Shown here one piece after another: positions 1 through 6,234 of a stretch of DNA of 14,240 nucleotides. How positions within the stretch are numbered: position 1 is the first letter of the stretch; the number at the start of each line of letters is the position of its first letter. Source of the stretch: Nitrospirales bacterium (lineage in GTDB: Bacteria > Nitrospirota > Nitrospiria > Nitrospirales > UBA8639); contig BQIY01000019.1 of assembly GCA_021604265.1 (NCBI GenBank), forward strand, positions 1 through 14,240. Reading direction: 5' to 3'. The position numbers and the translations under genes were made by a program. A model generated the notes under the pieces. The model was not told the origin of the DNA. It worked only from the letters and a program-made list of their open reading frames with translations, and searched no databases.

Positions 1-1475
1 CCGCCTGCCAGGACTTGATCGGCCTGCAGTCGACTAGAAGTCCAGCCTGAACGACCACGATACCGAATAAAATTTAAGAGCTTGCGCTTGAGGACTTGCC
101 GGACACCCCAAATCTCATGATCTGGAACATCGAGGATTTTCTGCCAAACCGCCGGATTATCAGACTCCGACATCCAGTCTGCACCAAGATACTTGCTGTA
201 CAAATGATTCATTTCCGAAGCAATCCAAGTTGGCACATGAACGCCATTCGTCACATGACGGATAGGGACAGCATGTTCTTGAAGCTCCGGCCAGAGGCAC
301 TGCCACATCCGTCGAGACACGCGGCCATGTTCAGCACTTACACCATTCACAAGCGACGAAAAGTAAATCCCTAACGCGGTCATATGAAAATGATCCTCGG
401 CGTCATTGGGATGTTTTCCAAACCCCAAAAATTCCTGTTTTGAAAGACCGCATTTTTCCCAAAATCCTGTAAAGTAGGGCTCAATGAGGTCATGTGAGAA
501 AAAGTCATGGCCTGCTTCAACTGGGGTATGAGTTGTGAAGACTGAACTTTCCCGAATGTCTTCGATGGCCTTGGGAATTGCGACACCCTCCTGAATCAAT
601 GTTTGAAGCCTTTCGAGGTGGAGAAAGGCCGCATGGCCTTCATTCGCATGCCAAGCTTGCGGCTGAATTCCCAAGGCCTTCAGAGCCCGCACACCTCCAA
701 TACCTAAAATAATTTCTTGGGCTAACCTAACCGCTCTATCACCGCCATACAAACGTGCCGACAGCATCCGGTCTTCGGATGTATTCTCTGGCACATCAGT
801 ATCAAGGAGATACAAGCAAACACGTCCGACAAAAATTTTCCATACGACGCACACAACCGAACGCTGATTCAGTTCAACGGTAATTCGGCATTGCGTACCC
901 GAAGATGTCATCGCCGGCTGAATGGGCAGGTCTTTTCGGTTCAGGTTTTCATACTTCGCTTCCTGCCAACCATCAAGCCGAATGACTTGACGAAAGTACG
1001 ATTGGCGATACATAAAACTGACGCCAACCAATGGAACACCAAGATCACTCGCCTCCTTTAAATGATCCCCTGCAAGAATGCCAAGACCGCCACTATAAAT
1101 GGGAACCGAATTATGAAGTCCGAATTCAGCTGAAAAGTACGCAATGGGCGAGTTGGCATTCACTGGATATTTTGTACCAAACCAATGATCCTTTTTAGCC
1201 ATATACTCATCAAAGAGCTTGAAGGCCTCGACATACCGGCGACGAAACACCACATCTTCAGCCAGATGCGTCAGTCGTTCAGGCTTGACCTCTTGAAGCT
1301 GCTTGACGGGATTATGATGAGTCAGGTGCCACAGAGTGTGATCAAACACCTCAAAGAGCAAACGACTCTTAGGAGTCCAGCTCCACCACAAGTTATTGGA
1401 CAGTTCCTGTAACCGTGGAAGACAGTCGTTTAAGAATGTTTCATGGGAAGAACCAGTGTTGGGGCTATCAGTCAT
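1..1475 (-). CDS. glgP: alpha-glucan (glycogen/starch) phosphorylase, N-terminal part, runs off left edge
   Basis: A stop-free minus-strand frame opens with ATG at 1475-1473, preceded by an AGGAGAG ribosome site, and continues to the window edge, giving 491 residues. The family (GT35) releases glucose-1-phosphate from the non-reducing ends of glycogen or maltodextrin in the cytosol, using pyridoxal phosphate. The N-terminus carries the LQELSNNLWWSW stretch (residues 22-33) typical of the DUF3417 extension in the shorter bacterial/archaeal phosphorylases. Residues 112-162 hold the conserved block with YFSAEFGL, IYSGGLGILAGDHLKEASDLG and MYRQSYFRQ. Further on come HANEGHAAF, TTHTPVEAGHDFF and HVTNGVHVPTW. 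The PLP-lysine region lies in the missing C-terminal part, so catalytic competence cannot be checked here. Family proteins are usually about 700-850 residues, so roughly a third is missing. The gene is divergent from its neighbours at 1997 onward. Identification is firm; the symbol glgP is by family. Confidence 0.93.
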   Translation of the reverse strand, partial: MTDSPNTGSSHETFLNDCLPRLQELSNNLWWSWTPKSRLLFEVFDHTLWHLTHHNPVKQLQEVKPERLTHLAEDVVFRRRYVEAFKLFDEYMAKKDHWFGTKYPVNANSPIAYFSAEFGLHNSVPIYSGGLGILAGDHLKEASDLGVPLVGVSFMYRQSYFRQVIRLDGWQEAKYENLNRKDLPIQPAMTSSGTQCRITVELNQRSVVCVVWKIFVGRVCLYLLDTDVPENTSEDRMLSARLYGGDRAVRLAQEIILGIGGVRALKALGIQPQAWHANEGHAAFLHLERLQTLIQEGVAIPKAIEDIRESSVFTTHTPVEAGHDFFSHDLIEPYFTGFWEKCGLSKQEFLGFGKHPNDAEDHFHMTALGIYFSSLVNGVSAEHGRVSRRMWQCLWPELQEHAVPIRHVTNGVHVPTWIASEMNHLYSKYLGADWMSESDNPAVWQKILDVPDHEIWGVRQVLKRKLLNFIRYRGRSGWTSSRLQADQVLAG

Positions 1476-1518
1476 GAACTCTCCTGTACTTTTTAATAAT
1501 AGGCAAATTCGGTTCTAG

Positions 1519-1620
1519 TGGGGTCAAATCAAACGATACATGTTACCAGTAGCGCAATTTCATCGAGTCTGACAAAGATCCAAGTTTTTTACGGACAGAA
1601 ACTCATGAAATCAGACCCCA
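1519..1620. repeat. possible short inverted-repeat element (REP/MITE-like)
   Basis: TGGGGTCAAATC at 1519-1530 faces the reverse complement of TGGGGTCTGATTTC at 1607-1620. The outer seven bases match perfectly and the inner part imperfectly, so the pair bounds about 102 bp with no coding content. Ends of this kind (GGGGTC-something-ATTT) resemble extragenic palindromes linked to REP-associated tyrosine transposases, but that link is from memory of the family type and no transposase is present here. Chance pairing of a 7-bp word is not excluded. Confidence 0.25.
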
Positions 1621-1939
1621 TCGGTCACATCAAGCAAACGAACTGTAACATTCGGCAACTTTAAAATGCCATGTGTCGCCGGACGGTCAGACATTGTCTC
1701 TGCTCTTAACCTTGGATACCTTCAATCCTAGCACAAAATTTGTTGTACAGAGAGCATATTTTTTGGTTAAATTACAGTGACAATTCTTAGTCAGAATGAC
1801 AACCACTTCGTCTTACTTACCGAAAACTAGAAAATTTCACGAGTTCCAGAAGGTGTGTACTTCGGTATCACAGACCCACAATCCAAATGATTACGGAACC
1901 TAACCCCATGGACTGGAGCCAATATTTTCAGAACAGTGG

Positions 1940-1959
1940 GAGCTGAACGGCTCTTTTTT
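1940..1959 (+). terminator. small GAGC/GCTC hairpin followed by T6
   Basis: GAGC (1940-1943), a six-base loop, GCTC (1950-1953) and then TTTTTT (1954-1959) make a minimal intrinsic-terminator shape on the plus strand. The stem is only four base pairs, extendable by G-U pairs. It lies 37 bases before the ATG at 1997, so it would end a leader or small RNA transcript rather than a known gene, or act as an attenuator. The short stem keeps confidence low. Confidence 0.3.
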
Positions 1960-1996
1960 CATTGTGCACCTGACTAACTGCCTGAAGGGAACCTTG

Positions 1997-2380
1997 ATGA
2001 GAAAAATTCTATTGATGAGTACGATGATGGTCATACTTGTCGCAAGCTCTACGGCAGGGGGTGCTCAAGGTGCAATTCCAAATGGCTACCATGGAATGTG
2101 GGGAGCCGGAGGATGCGACAAAGCCAAATATTATATGCGCATTCAAGAAAGCGGCATGCAGATGTACGCCGCAGACAAACACCTGTCATTGGGAAATTGG
2201 CATATTTCTACAGTCACCAACAAAGGAACGACCATCATAATTAATACTCAGGAGACACATTCACAACAAGCCACGTATATGGAACTGACCAAACGTTCGA
2301 ATGGGAATATCACACTATTGCTGAAAATTGGAGAAAATGGAGGCACAGATGAACTGGTCGGATGTGAAACTTCAGGCTAA
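1997..2380 (+). CDS. small secreted protein of unknown function
   Basis: This 127-residue protein begins at ATG 1997, chosen over an in-frame ATG at 1964 because GAAGGGA lies just upstream at the right distance and because it puts the signal peptide directly at the N-terminus. Residues 1-25 form a signal peptide: MRK, then a hydrophobic Met/Val/Leu core, ending near GGAQG. The mature part of about 100 residues has the stretch YHGMWGAGGCDKAKYYMRI and a second Cys close to the C-terminus (C40 and C123), which could form a disulfide tying the two ends of a small beta-rich domain. Alternating polar and hydrophobic residues (GTTIIINTQ, GNITLLLKIG) suggest beta strands. I do not recognise the family. 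It stands alone, followed 79 bp later by the DksA-like gene. A periplasmic or secreted location is the only inference I would make. Confidence 0.72.
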   Translation: MRKILLMSTMMVILVASSTAGGAQGAIPNGYHGMWGAGGCDKAKYYMRIQESGMQMYAADKHLSLGNWHISTVTNKGTTIIINTQETHSQQATYMELTKRSNGNITLLLKIGENGGTDELVGCETSG

Positions 2381-2459
2381 CGCCTCCTTACACGACCTTG
2401 CGTTACGCTGAGAGACTCTCTACCTCACGCCGCCTATGATTGCCATCTAAGGGGACAAC

Positions 2460-2813
2460 ATGAATCATACTGATATTGACGTCGAATATTTTCGTGAGAA
2501 GCTCCTCACCCTTCGCGAGGAAATCACAAAAATCGAAAGAACGGCAGATGAAGCGGCGGAAACCGTCGAATTAGATCAAACCAAAATCGGTCGCGTGTCA
2601 CGAATGGATGCCCTCCAAAGTCAAGCAATGGCCAAAGAGTCTCAACAACGTCGACACCTTCGGAAGCAGCGAATAGAGACGGCTCTGCAACGAATTGAGA
2701 AGGACATCTTTGGATTATGCGTCCGCTGTGAAGACGAAATCCATCCGAAACGATTAGCCTTCGATCCGACCATCCTGTTATGTCTGACATGTGCCAATCA
2801 GAACGAAACCTAA
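2460..2813 (+). CDS. DksA/TraR-family C4 zinc-finger protein
   Basis: This 117-residue protein starts at ATG 2460 behind AAGGGGA. Residues 5-80 are charged and helical, as expected for the coiled coil that DksA-type proteins insert into the RNA polymerase secondary channel. The tip region reads VELDQTKIGRVSRMDA (residues 37-51) and keeps acidic residues. Residues 85-111 form the zinc finger GLCVRCEDEIHPKRLAF..LCLTC, with cysteines 87, 90, 108 and 111 in a C-x2-C-x17-C-x2-C pattern. At 117 residues it is shorter than E. coli DksA (151) and closer to the short TraR/DksA-like group, so a true DksA role with ppGpp is not certain. It probably acts in the cytosol as an RNA-polymerase-binding regulator. 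The next gene starts within or just after its end, suggesting co-transcription. Confidence 0.88.
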   Translation: MNHTDIDVEYFREKLLTLREEITKIERTADEAAETVELDQTKIGRVSRMDALQSQAMAKESQQRRHLRKQRIETALQRIEKDIFGLCVRCEDEIHPKRLAFDPTILLCLTCANQNET

Positions 2814-2854
2814 ACCTTACTCTTTCGCACCCTCACACTCCCATTCCAATCCCA

Positions 2855-3487
2855 ATGTGTCCGCTCTGCCATGACACCAATATTAATCAAACGTATCACG
2901 ATGATCACAGACGAAACTTTTATTCATGCCGCAGATGTCGACTCGTCTTCGTTCCGCCAGAACAGTTCCTCTCTGCTGAACAAGAAAAATTGGCATACGA
3001 CCATCACCAAAACTCCCCTGAAGACCATGCCTACCGACGTTTCTTAAGCCGTCTGTTTATTCCCATGCATCAACAGTTGCCTCCTCAAAGCCATGGACTC
3101 GACTTTGGATCAGGCCCTGGACCCACACTGTCCGTCATGTTTGAAGAAGCCGGACATACGGTTGCCCTCTACGACTACTTTTACGCCCATGATCCTGCAG
3201 TCTTTCAAGGCACCTATGACTTTGTTACCGCGTCGGAAGTCGCAGAACATCTTCATGACCCTCAAAAAGAGTTAGACAGCTTATGGAAGATTCTCAAACC
3301 TGGAGGTCTTCTCGGCATCATGACGAAACGCGTGTATGACCAGCAGGCGTTTACCACCTGGCATTACAAAAACGACTTAACGCACGTGTGTTTTTATTCA
3401 CAAGCAACCTTTCAATGGCTTGCAGAAAAGTGGCATGCGCAATTGATGGTGGTCGATCGCGATGTCGTGCTCTTTCAAAAACCATAG
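2855..3487 (+). CDS. class I SAM-dependent methyltransferase with N-terminal zinc ribbon
   Basis: Starting at ATG 2855 gives 210 residues. The frame also has an upstream ATG at 2780 that would overlap the DksA-like gene by 34 bp, but the added segment is a Ser/Thr/His/Pro-rich run unlike folded protein, and neither ATG has a clear ribosome site; translational coupling is likely. Cysteines 2, 5, 25 and 28 (CPLC...CRRC) form a small zinc ribbon. Residues 82-89, LDFGSGPG, are the SAM-binding motif I, with an acidic residue after the second strand (LYDYF, D107). FVTASEVAEHLHDP (123-136) and LKPGG (148-151) are the later motifs of the Methyltransf_23 / Methyltransf_11 type. The substrate is unknown. 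Zinc ribbon plus methyltransferase is a familiar arrangement among small-molecule and sugar methyltransferases, but nothing nearby fixes the substrate. Confidence 0.85.
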   Translation: MCPLCHDTNINQTYHDDHRRNFYSCRRCRLVFVPPEQFLSAEQEKLAYDHHQNSPEDHAYRRFLSRLFIPMHQQLPPQSHGLDFGSGPGPTLSVMFEEAGHTVALYDYFYAHDPAVFQGTYDFVTASEVAEHLHDPQKELDSLWKILKPGGLLGIMTKRVYDQQAFTTWHYKNDLTHVCFYSQATFQWLAEKWHAQLMVVDRDVVLFQKP

Positions 3488-3804
3488 CATGAGGGAAGGC
3501 ACACATATCCAAGCTCTAGATCGGCTCACCGCGAAATCATCAGAACAGAGCGGCTTCTGACTGTTGTCTTCCAGCGGAACAGACACGGCTTTTTCTTGCT
3601 TTCAATCAGGCGTTCATGGTTATATGCTCCTATCCCCTCTACGCTCTCTTTTCAGTACTGACAAGGTGAAATGCTAGGCATATGGGAAGTCCCATATGAC
3701 ACACAGCCCCGACACGGAATCAAGGACAAGAACTGATGACCACCCAAAGCTTGCGTCCTTTCTCTCTCGCCCCTCATACATTCTTTTAACCAAGGAGAAC
3801 GCCT
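3488..3804. other. intergenic region, 317 bp, with a 20-bp palindrome
   Basis: No credible coding frame is present; an open stretch starting at 3696 overlaps the next gene out of frame and shows no protein-like character. The notable structure is the perfect palindrome at 3679-3698. A CTGACA at 3658-3663 lies 17 bp before TATGGG (3681-3686), which falls inside the palindrome and could be a weak promoter core, making the palindrome an operator in that case. I found no convincing terminator for the methyltransferase gene. Confidence 0.5.
3679..3698. promoter_or_regulatory. perfect inverted repeat, probable operator
   Basis: CATATGGGA (3679-3687), two spacer bases AG, then TCCCATATG (3690-3698) form two perfect 9-bp arms. 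A 2-base spacer is too tight for an RNA hairpin loop, so a DNA-binding site for a dimeric regulator is more likely than a terminator. It lies 106 bp upstream of the start of the Trp-repeat secreted protein, the first gene downstream. The regulator is unknown. Confidence 0.5.
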
Positions 3805-4221
3805 ATGCGACCCGCGTACGTATGTCTTTCACTCGTCTTCCTCTGTCAGAGCTTTCTGGCTTCACAAACCATGGCCCAAGATTATTGCCAAACCCATGCC
3901 GATCACTTTGACGAAAACGGACAACTAACGTTAGAGGCTCATAAAGCTTTACACCTCAACGGCCCGGAATATTGGTTTGACTCCAATGCCAATGAATGGA
4001 AAGAATGGCCATCCCGAACCGCCAGCCATTCATTGGAAGAGTATAAAGACTTACATCTTAATGGCCAAGAATGGTGGTCTGACTCACGAGCAAACGAGTG
4101 GAAAACCTGGCCGAACCAAGAAGAAACCGAGTCATTGGACTGCCACAAAAAACTCCATCTTAGCGGACCAGATTGGTGGTTTGACTCGAACACACAAGAA
4201 TGGAAGCAATGGCCCAATTGA
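3805..4221 (+). CDS. secreted protein built of three 34-residue Trp-rich repeats
   Basis: This 138-residue protein starts at ATG 3805 with AAGGAGAA seven bases upstream. A signal peptide covers residues 1-24 (hydrophobic core VCLSLVFLCQSFLAS, probable cleavage after TMA). The mature protein is almost entirely three copies of one unit, starting at residues 43, 77 and 111 with an exact 34-residue period. The consensus is roughly L-E-x-x-K-x-L-H-L-N-G-P-E-W-W-F-D-S-N, then x-x-E-W-K-x-W-P. Of the 27 aligned positions, 14 are identical in all three copies, including LHL, G, the second W of the WW pair, DS, EWK and WP. Two cysteines remain in the mature chain (C28 and C113). The chain is acidic and very Trp-rich (10 Trp in about 114 residues). 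I do not recognise the repeat as a named domain; it is not the classic WW domain, whose two Trp are about 20-22 residues apart. Its function is unknown; carbohydrate, heme or peptidoglycan contact is possible but only a guess. Confidence 0.8.
   Translation: MRPAYVCLSLVFLCQSFLASQTMAQDYCQTHADHFDENGQLTLEAHKALHLNGPEYWFDSNANEWKEWPSRTASHSLEEYKDLHLNGQEWWSDSRANEWKTWPNQEETESLDCHKKLHLSGPDWWFDSNTQEWKQWPN
3931..4218 (+). repeat. three tandem 102-nt coding repeats
   Basis: Units start at 3931, 4033 and 4135, each 102 nt, the last shortened to 84 nt by the stop codon. The protein units are well conserved but the DNA differs at many silent positions (for example CACCTCAACGGC, CATCTTAATGGC and CATCTTAGCGGA for the same motif). 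This suggests old duplications kept by selection on the protein, not a recent slippage array. Confidence 0.85.
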
Positions 4222-4276
4222 TGTCACGACTCAAATAATATTCGTGGATCGCCACAAGTGTTTCTCAAACAGATTC

Positions 4277-4310
4277 GTTGGAGCTGGTTGTCAGGTCAAC
4301 CAGCTCCAAC
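4277..4310. terminator. perfect 14-bp hairpin, probable terminator
   Basis: GTTGGAGCTGGTTG (4277-4290), loop TCAGGT, then CAACCAGCTCCAAC (4297-4310). The stem is perfect and lies 55 bp after the stop of the Trp-repeat gene. No T-run follows on the plus strand, so this is a strong hairpin rather than a textbook intrinsic terminator; it may protect the 3' end of the transcript. Confidence 0.65.
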
Positions 4311-4423
4311 CTCTGTCATGACCGCACACTTTCCCCACAACCGCCCCCACAATTATTCGTTTCTCATCGTTCAAACTACCTCAGGCAAGAAGAGACGCAT
4401 GAACACGCCACATCACGTCACGA

Positions 4424-5725
4424 ATGAGGCGCTTAGACTTCACGATGCCTGCTAATACTCATATTGCCATTATTGGAGCCGGAGCCGCAGGATTGGCAGC
4501 CGCCATTTTTGCCGCAGAAACTAGGCCAGACCTGAAGATTGTCCTCTTCGACAGCGCACGTTCGCTCGGAGCAAAAATTCTCGTGTCAGGCGGAGGTCGC
4601 TGCAACGTCACCAATACCGTGATTTCCGCTAAAGATTTTCATGCCTCACCCCGGATCGTCGAACGTGTCTTAAAACGATTTACCAGACATGACACCGTCC
4701 AATGGTTTGAATCATTAGGGGTGCCGCTGAAGCAAGAAGCCACAGGAAAAATGTTCCCCGTATCAAACAAAGCCAGGACCGTACTTCAAGCCCTCCTCCA
4801 TCGATGTGAAGAACTTGGAATTGAAATACGAACACATCATCGAGTCCAGGCCATTCGAAAAGCTCATCGACAATTTCAAATTCAAACAGACGTCGAGGTA
4901 TTTACCGCTCAACGGGTCATTATGGCGACAGGCGGAAAGTCCTTACCCAAGTCGGGATCAGATGGATCGGGATGGGCCCTCATACAGCAACTGGGACACA
5001 CCGTCACTGAATGTCACCCCGCACTCGTTCCTCTCGTACTTTCTGAAGATTTTTTCCATAAAACCCTTTCCGGGACCTCACATGAAGCCAGACTCACCAC
5101 AACGGTTGACGGGAAAATCGTCGACCGTCGAAAAGGCAGTGTCCTCTGGACACATTTTGGAATCAGCGGTCCTGGACTCATGGATGCCAGCCGGTTTTGG
5201 GTGAAAGGTCATGCACAAGGATCTCACACAACATTATCGATGTCATTTTTTCCTGAACAGACATTTGAAGAACTCGATCGCTGGTTGTTAGACACAGCAG
5301 CACAACAGCAACGCTTACTCTCCTCACTGCTCTCACAGTCTCTTCCGCAGCGAGTGGCCAAGGCCTTGTGTGCCTATGTCGCTCAAAAAATTTCCTTCCC
5401 GCCCGAGTCTCATCGCCCGGACTGTGAGTTGTCAGCCTTGCCAATCAGCCAGCTGCCACGATCCTCTCGACGGGTCTTGGCGCGCATGTTGACCGAATTG
5501 CCGCTTCCTGTCGAACGTGCACGTGGGTGGAACTTTGCCGAGGTCACGGCCGGCGGCATTCCATTGCAAGAAGTCAACGTTAATACAATGGAATCTCGGA
5601 AAATACCAGGACTCTACTTTGTCGGAGAAATTCTTGACTGTGACGGGCGCATCGGAGGCTTCAATTTTCAATGGGCATGGGCCACGGGATTTATCGCCGG
5701 CGGTAAGGTTTCGCAGGGTCTCTAA
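4424..5725 (+). CDS. HI0933/YhiN-family FAD-dependent oxidoreductase (BaiN-like)
   Basis: This 433-residue flavoprotein has the Rossmann dinucleotide motif IIGAGAAGLAAA at residues 16-27, the family signature GAKILVSGGGRCNVTN at 49-64, and the C-terminal FAD-contact block running from GWNFAEVTAGGIP through GLYFVGEILDCDGRIGGFNFQWAWATG. HI0933-like proteins are cytosolic FAD enzymes of about 400-430 residues whose in vivo substrate is usually unknown; some relatives reduce steroid or bile-acid double bonds (BaiN), a role that cannot be assumed here. The start is uncertain: ATG 4424 gives the longest form and ATG 4445 (MPANTHIAIIG) puts the FAD motif nearer the N-terminus as in relatives; neither has a good ribosome site, and an in-frame stop at 4400-4402 excludes earlier starts. 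It appears to be transcribed alone, behind the hairpin at 4277. Confidence 0.9.
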   Translation: MRRLDFTMPANTHIAIIGAGAAGLAAAIFAAETRPDLKIVLFDSARSLGAKILVSGGGRCNVTNTVISAKDFHASPRIVERVLKRFTRHDTVQWFESLGVPLKQEATGKMFPVSNKARTVLQALLHRCEELGIEIRTHHRVQAIRKAHRQFQIQTDVEVFTAQRVIMATGGKSLPKSGSDGSGWALIQQLGHTVTECHPALVPLVLSEDFFHKTLSGTSHEARLTTTVDGKIVDRRKGSVLWTHFGISGPGLMDASRFWVKGHAQGSHTTLSMSFFPEQTFEELDRWLLDTAAQQQRLLSSLLSQSLPQRVAKALCAYVAQKISFPPESHRPDCELSALPISQLPRSSRRVLARMLTELPLPVERARGWNFAEVTAGGIPLQEVNVNTMESRKIPGLYFVGEILDCDGRIGGFNFQWAWATGFIAGGKVSQGL

Positions 5726-5744
5726 CGAAGATACGGTGATTTTC

Positions 5745-5774
5745 TTGACAGACATTCCAAATTATACGTAGGAT
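5745..5774 (+). promoter_or_regulatory. probable sigma-70 promoter
   Basis: TTGACA (5745-5750) is a perfect -35 box, followed after 18 bp by TAGGAT (5769-5774), which matches four of six -10 consensus bases. It stands 25 bp before the start of the His-rich small gene and 20 bp after the flavoprotein stop, consistent with a separate transcript for the metal-related group. The 18-bp spacing is slightly long and could leave room for an activator. Confidence 0.5.
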
Positions 5775-5799
5775 ACCCCTAAAAGGCATTATTCTCCGT

Positions 5800-6111
5800 A
5801 TGAAACGAATTCTTCATCCGACCCTCATTCTCACGCTTCTCACGTGCTTTCTCTTTGTCAGCAGTGCGTTAACCGTACAGGTAACTCAACACAGCACACA
5901 CCATGCTACCCATCATCAGACAACGACACACGCAAATCCTGTGTGCTCATGGATGTGCGCAGCAGGTCAAGTCCTACAAACCATCGACTTTGAATTACGT
6001 GAACCACCTCTCACAAGTCTGACATTTGATGTCAGCATCCCCTTATCAGTCGAACGGTTTTTTCCTCGCTACTCTCAATCTCGTGCGCCCCCTTCTTCAC
6101 TTCTTTCCTAG
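5800..6111 (+). CDS. small His-rich exported protein with CxxxC motif
   Basis: This 103-residue protein has a signal peptide (MKRILHPTLILTLLTCFLFVSSALT). It is followed by a His cluster, HSTHHATHHQTTTH, with six His at residues 31, 34, 35, 38, 39 and 44, then NPVCSWMCAAGQ with Cys 49 and 53 and Met 52. The remaining 50 residues (DFELREPPLTSLTFDVSIPLSVERFF and a Ser/Pro-rich tail) have little apparent structure and no further Cys. His-rich plus CxxxC/Met in the periplasm suggests binding of copper or another soft metal; this is inferred from composition and from the downstream genes. I do not recognise a named family. The ribosome site is weak (AAGG 13 bases before ATG), but a good promoter lies directly upstream. 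The following gene begins 123 bp later. Confidence 0.65.
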   Translation: MKRILHPTLILTLLTCFLFVSSALTVQVTQHSTHHATHHQTTTHANPVCSWMCAAGQVLQTIDFELREPPLTSLTFDVSIPLSVERFFPRYSQSRAPPSSLLS

Positions 6112-6144
6112 ACCCTTCTCTTCAATATTCTGACAAACCCGCGT

Positions 6145-6171
6145 GTTGACTCGGTTGACTCGGTCGACGCG
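6145..6171 (+). repeat. three tandem 9-bp repeats upstream of the outer-membrane protein gene
   Basis: GTTGACTCG (6145-6153), GTTGACTCG (6154-6162) and GTCGACGCG (6163-6171, two mismatches) are directly adjacent, about 65 bp before the ATG at 6235. Direct repeats with a near one-turn period of 9 bp are typical of sites for response regulators or other side-by-side binding activators. No -10 box at standard spacing follows the TTGACT words inside the repeats, so a simple sigma-70 reading does not work; TATTAT at 6191-6196 could be the -10 of an activator-dependent promoter. Confidence 0.45.
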
Positions 6172-6234
6172 AACAATATCGGGCGTAGACTATTATTCAT
6201 GTATATTTTCAAGATGTAAGGAACACGACTTTCC

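Larger units (their letters stand above)
1476..1996. other. divergent intergenic region, 521 bp
   Basis: This gap lies between the divergent phosphorylase gene and the secreted-protein gene, so it must hold promoters for both. I see no convincing coding frame. Two structures stand out and are listed separately: a pair of TGGGGTC inverted repeats at 1519-1525 and 1614-1620, and a short hairpin followed by six T at 1940-1959. I could not place a good -35/-10 pair with correct spacing for either gene; the TATTAT upstream of the phosphorylase (minus strand, near 1495-1500) is 20 bp from a TTGACC, too far for a standard promoter. Confidence 0.6.

Noticed and set aside
380..586. 68-residue minus-strand open frame
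   Set aside because: It is out of frame within the phosphorylase gene, whose own frame is continuous from 1475 to the window edge and carries all family motifs.
2410..2420. GAGAG-A-CTCTC palindrome between the secreted orphan and the DksA-like gene
   Set aside because: It is only 11 bp with a one-base centre; too short to claim as an operator or terminator.
3939..4217. 92-residue minus-strand open frame with repeats
   Set aside because: It is the antisense image of the Trp-repeat gene; its apparent repeats come from the plus-strand coding repeats, and the plus strand has the signal peptide and ribosome site.
3931..4218. CRISPR or other repeat array
   Set aside because: The repeats are coding, 102 nt apart, without identical repeats and unique spacers.
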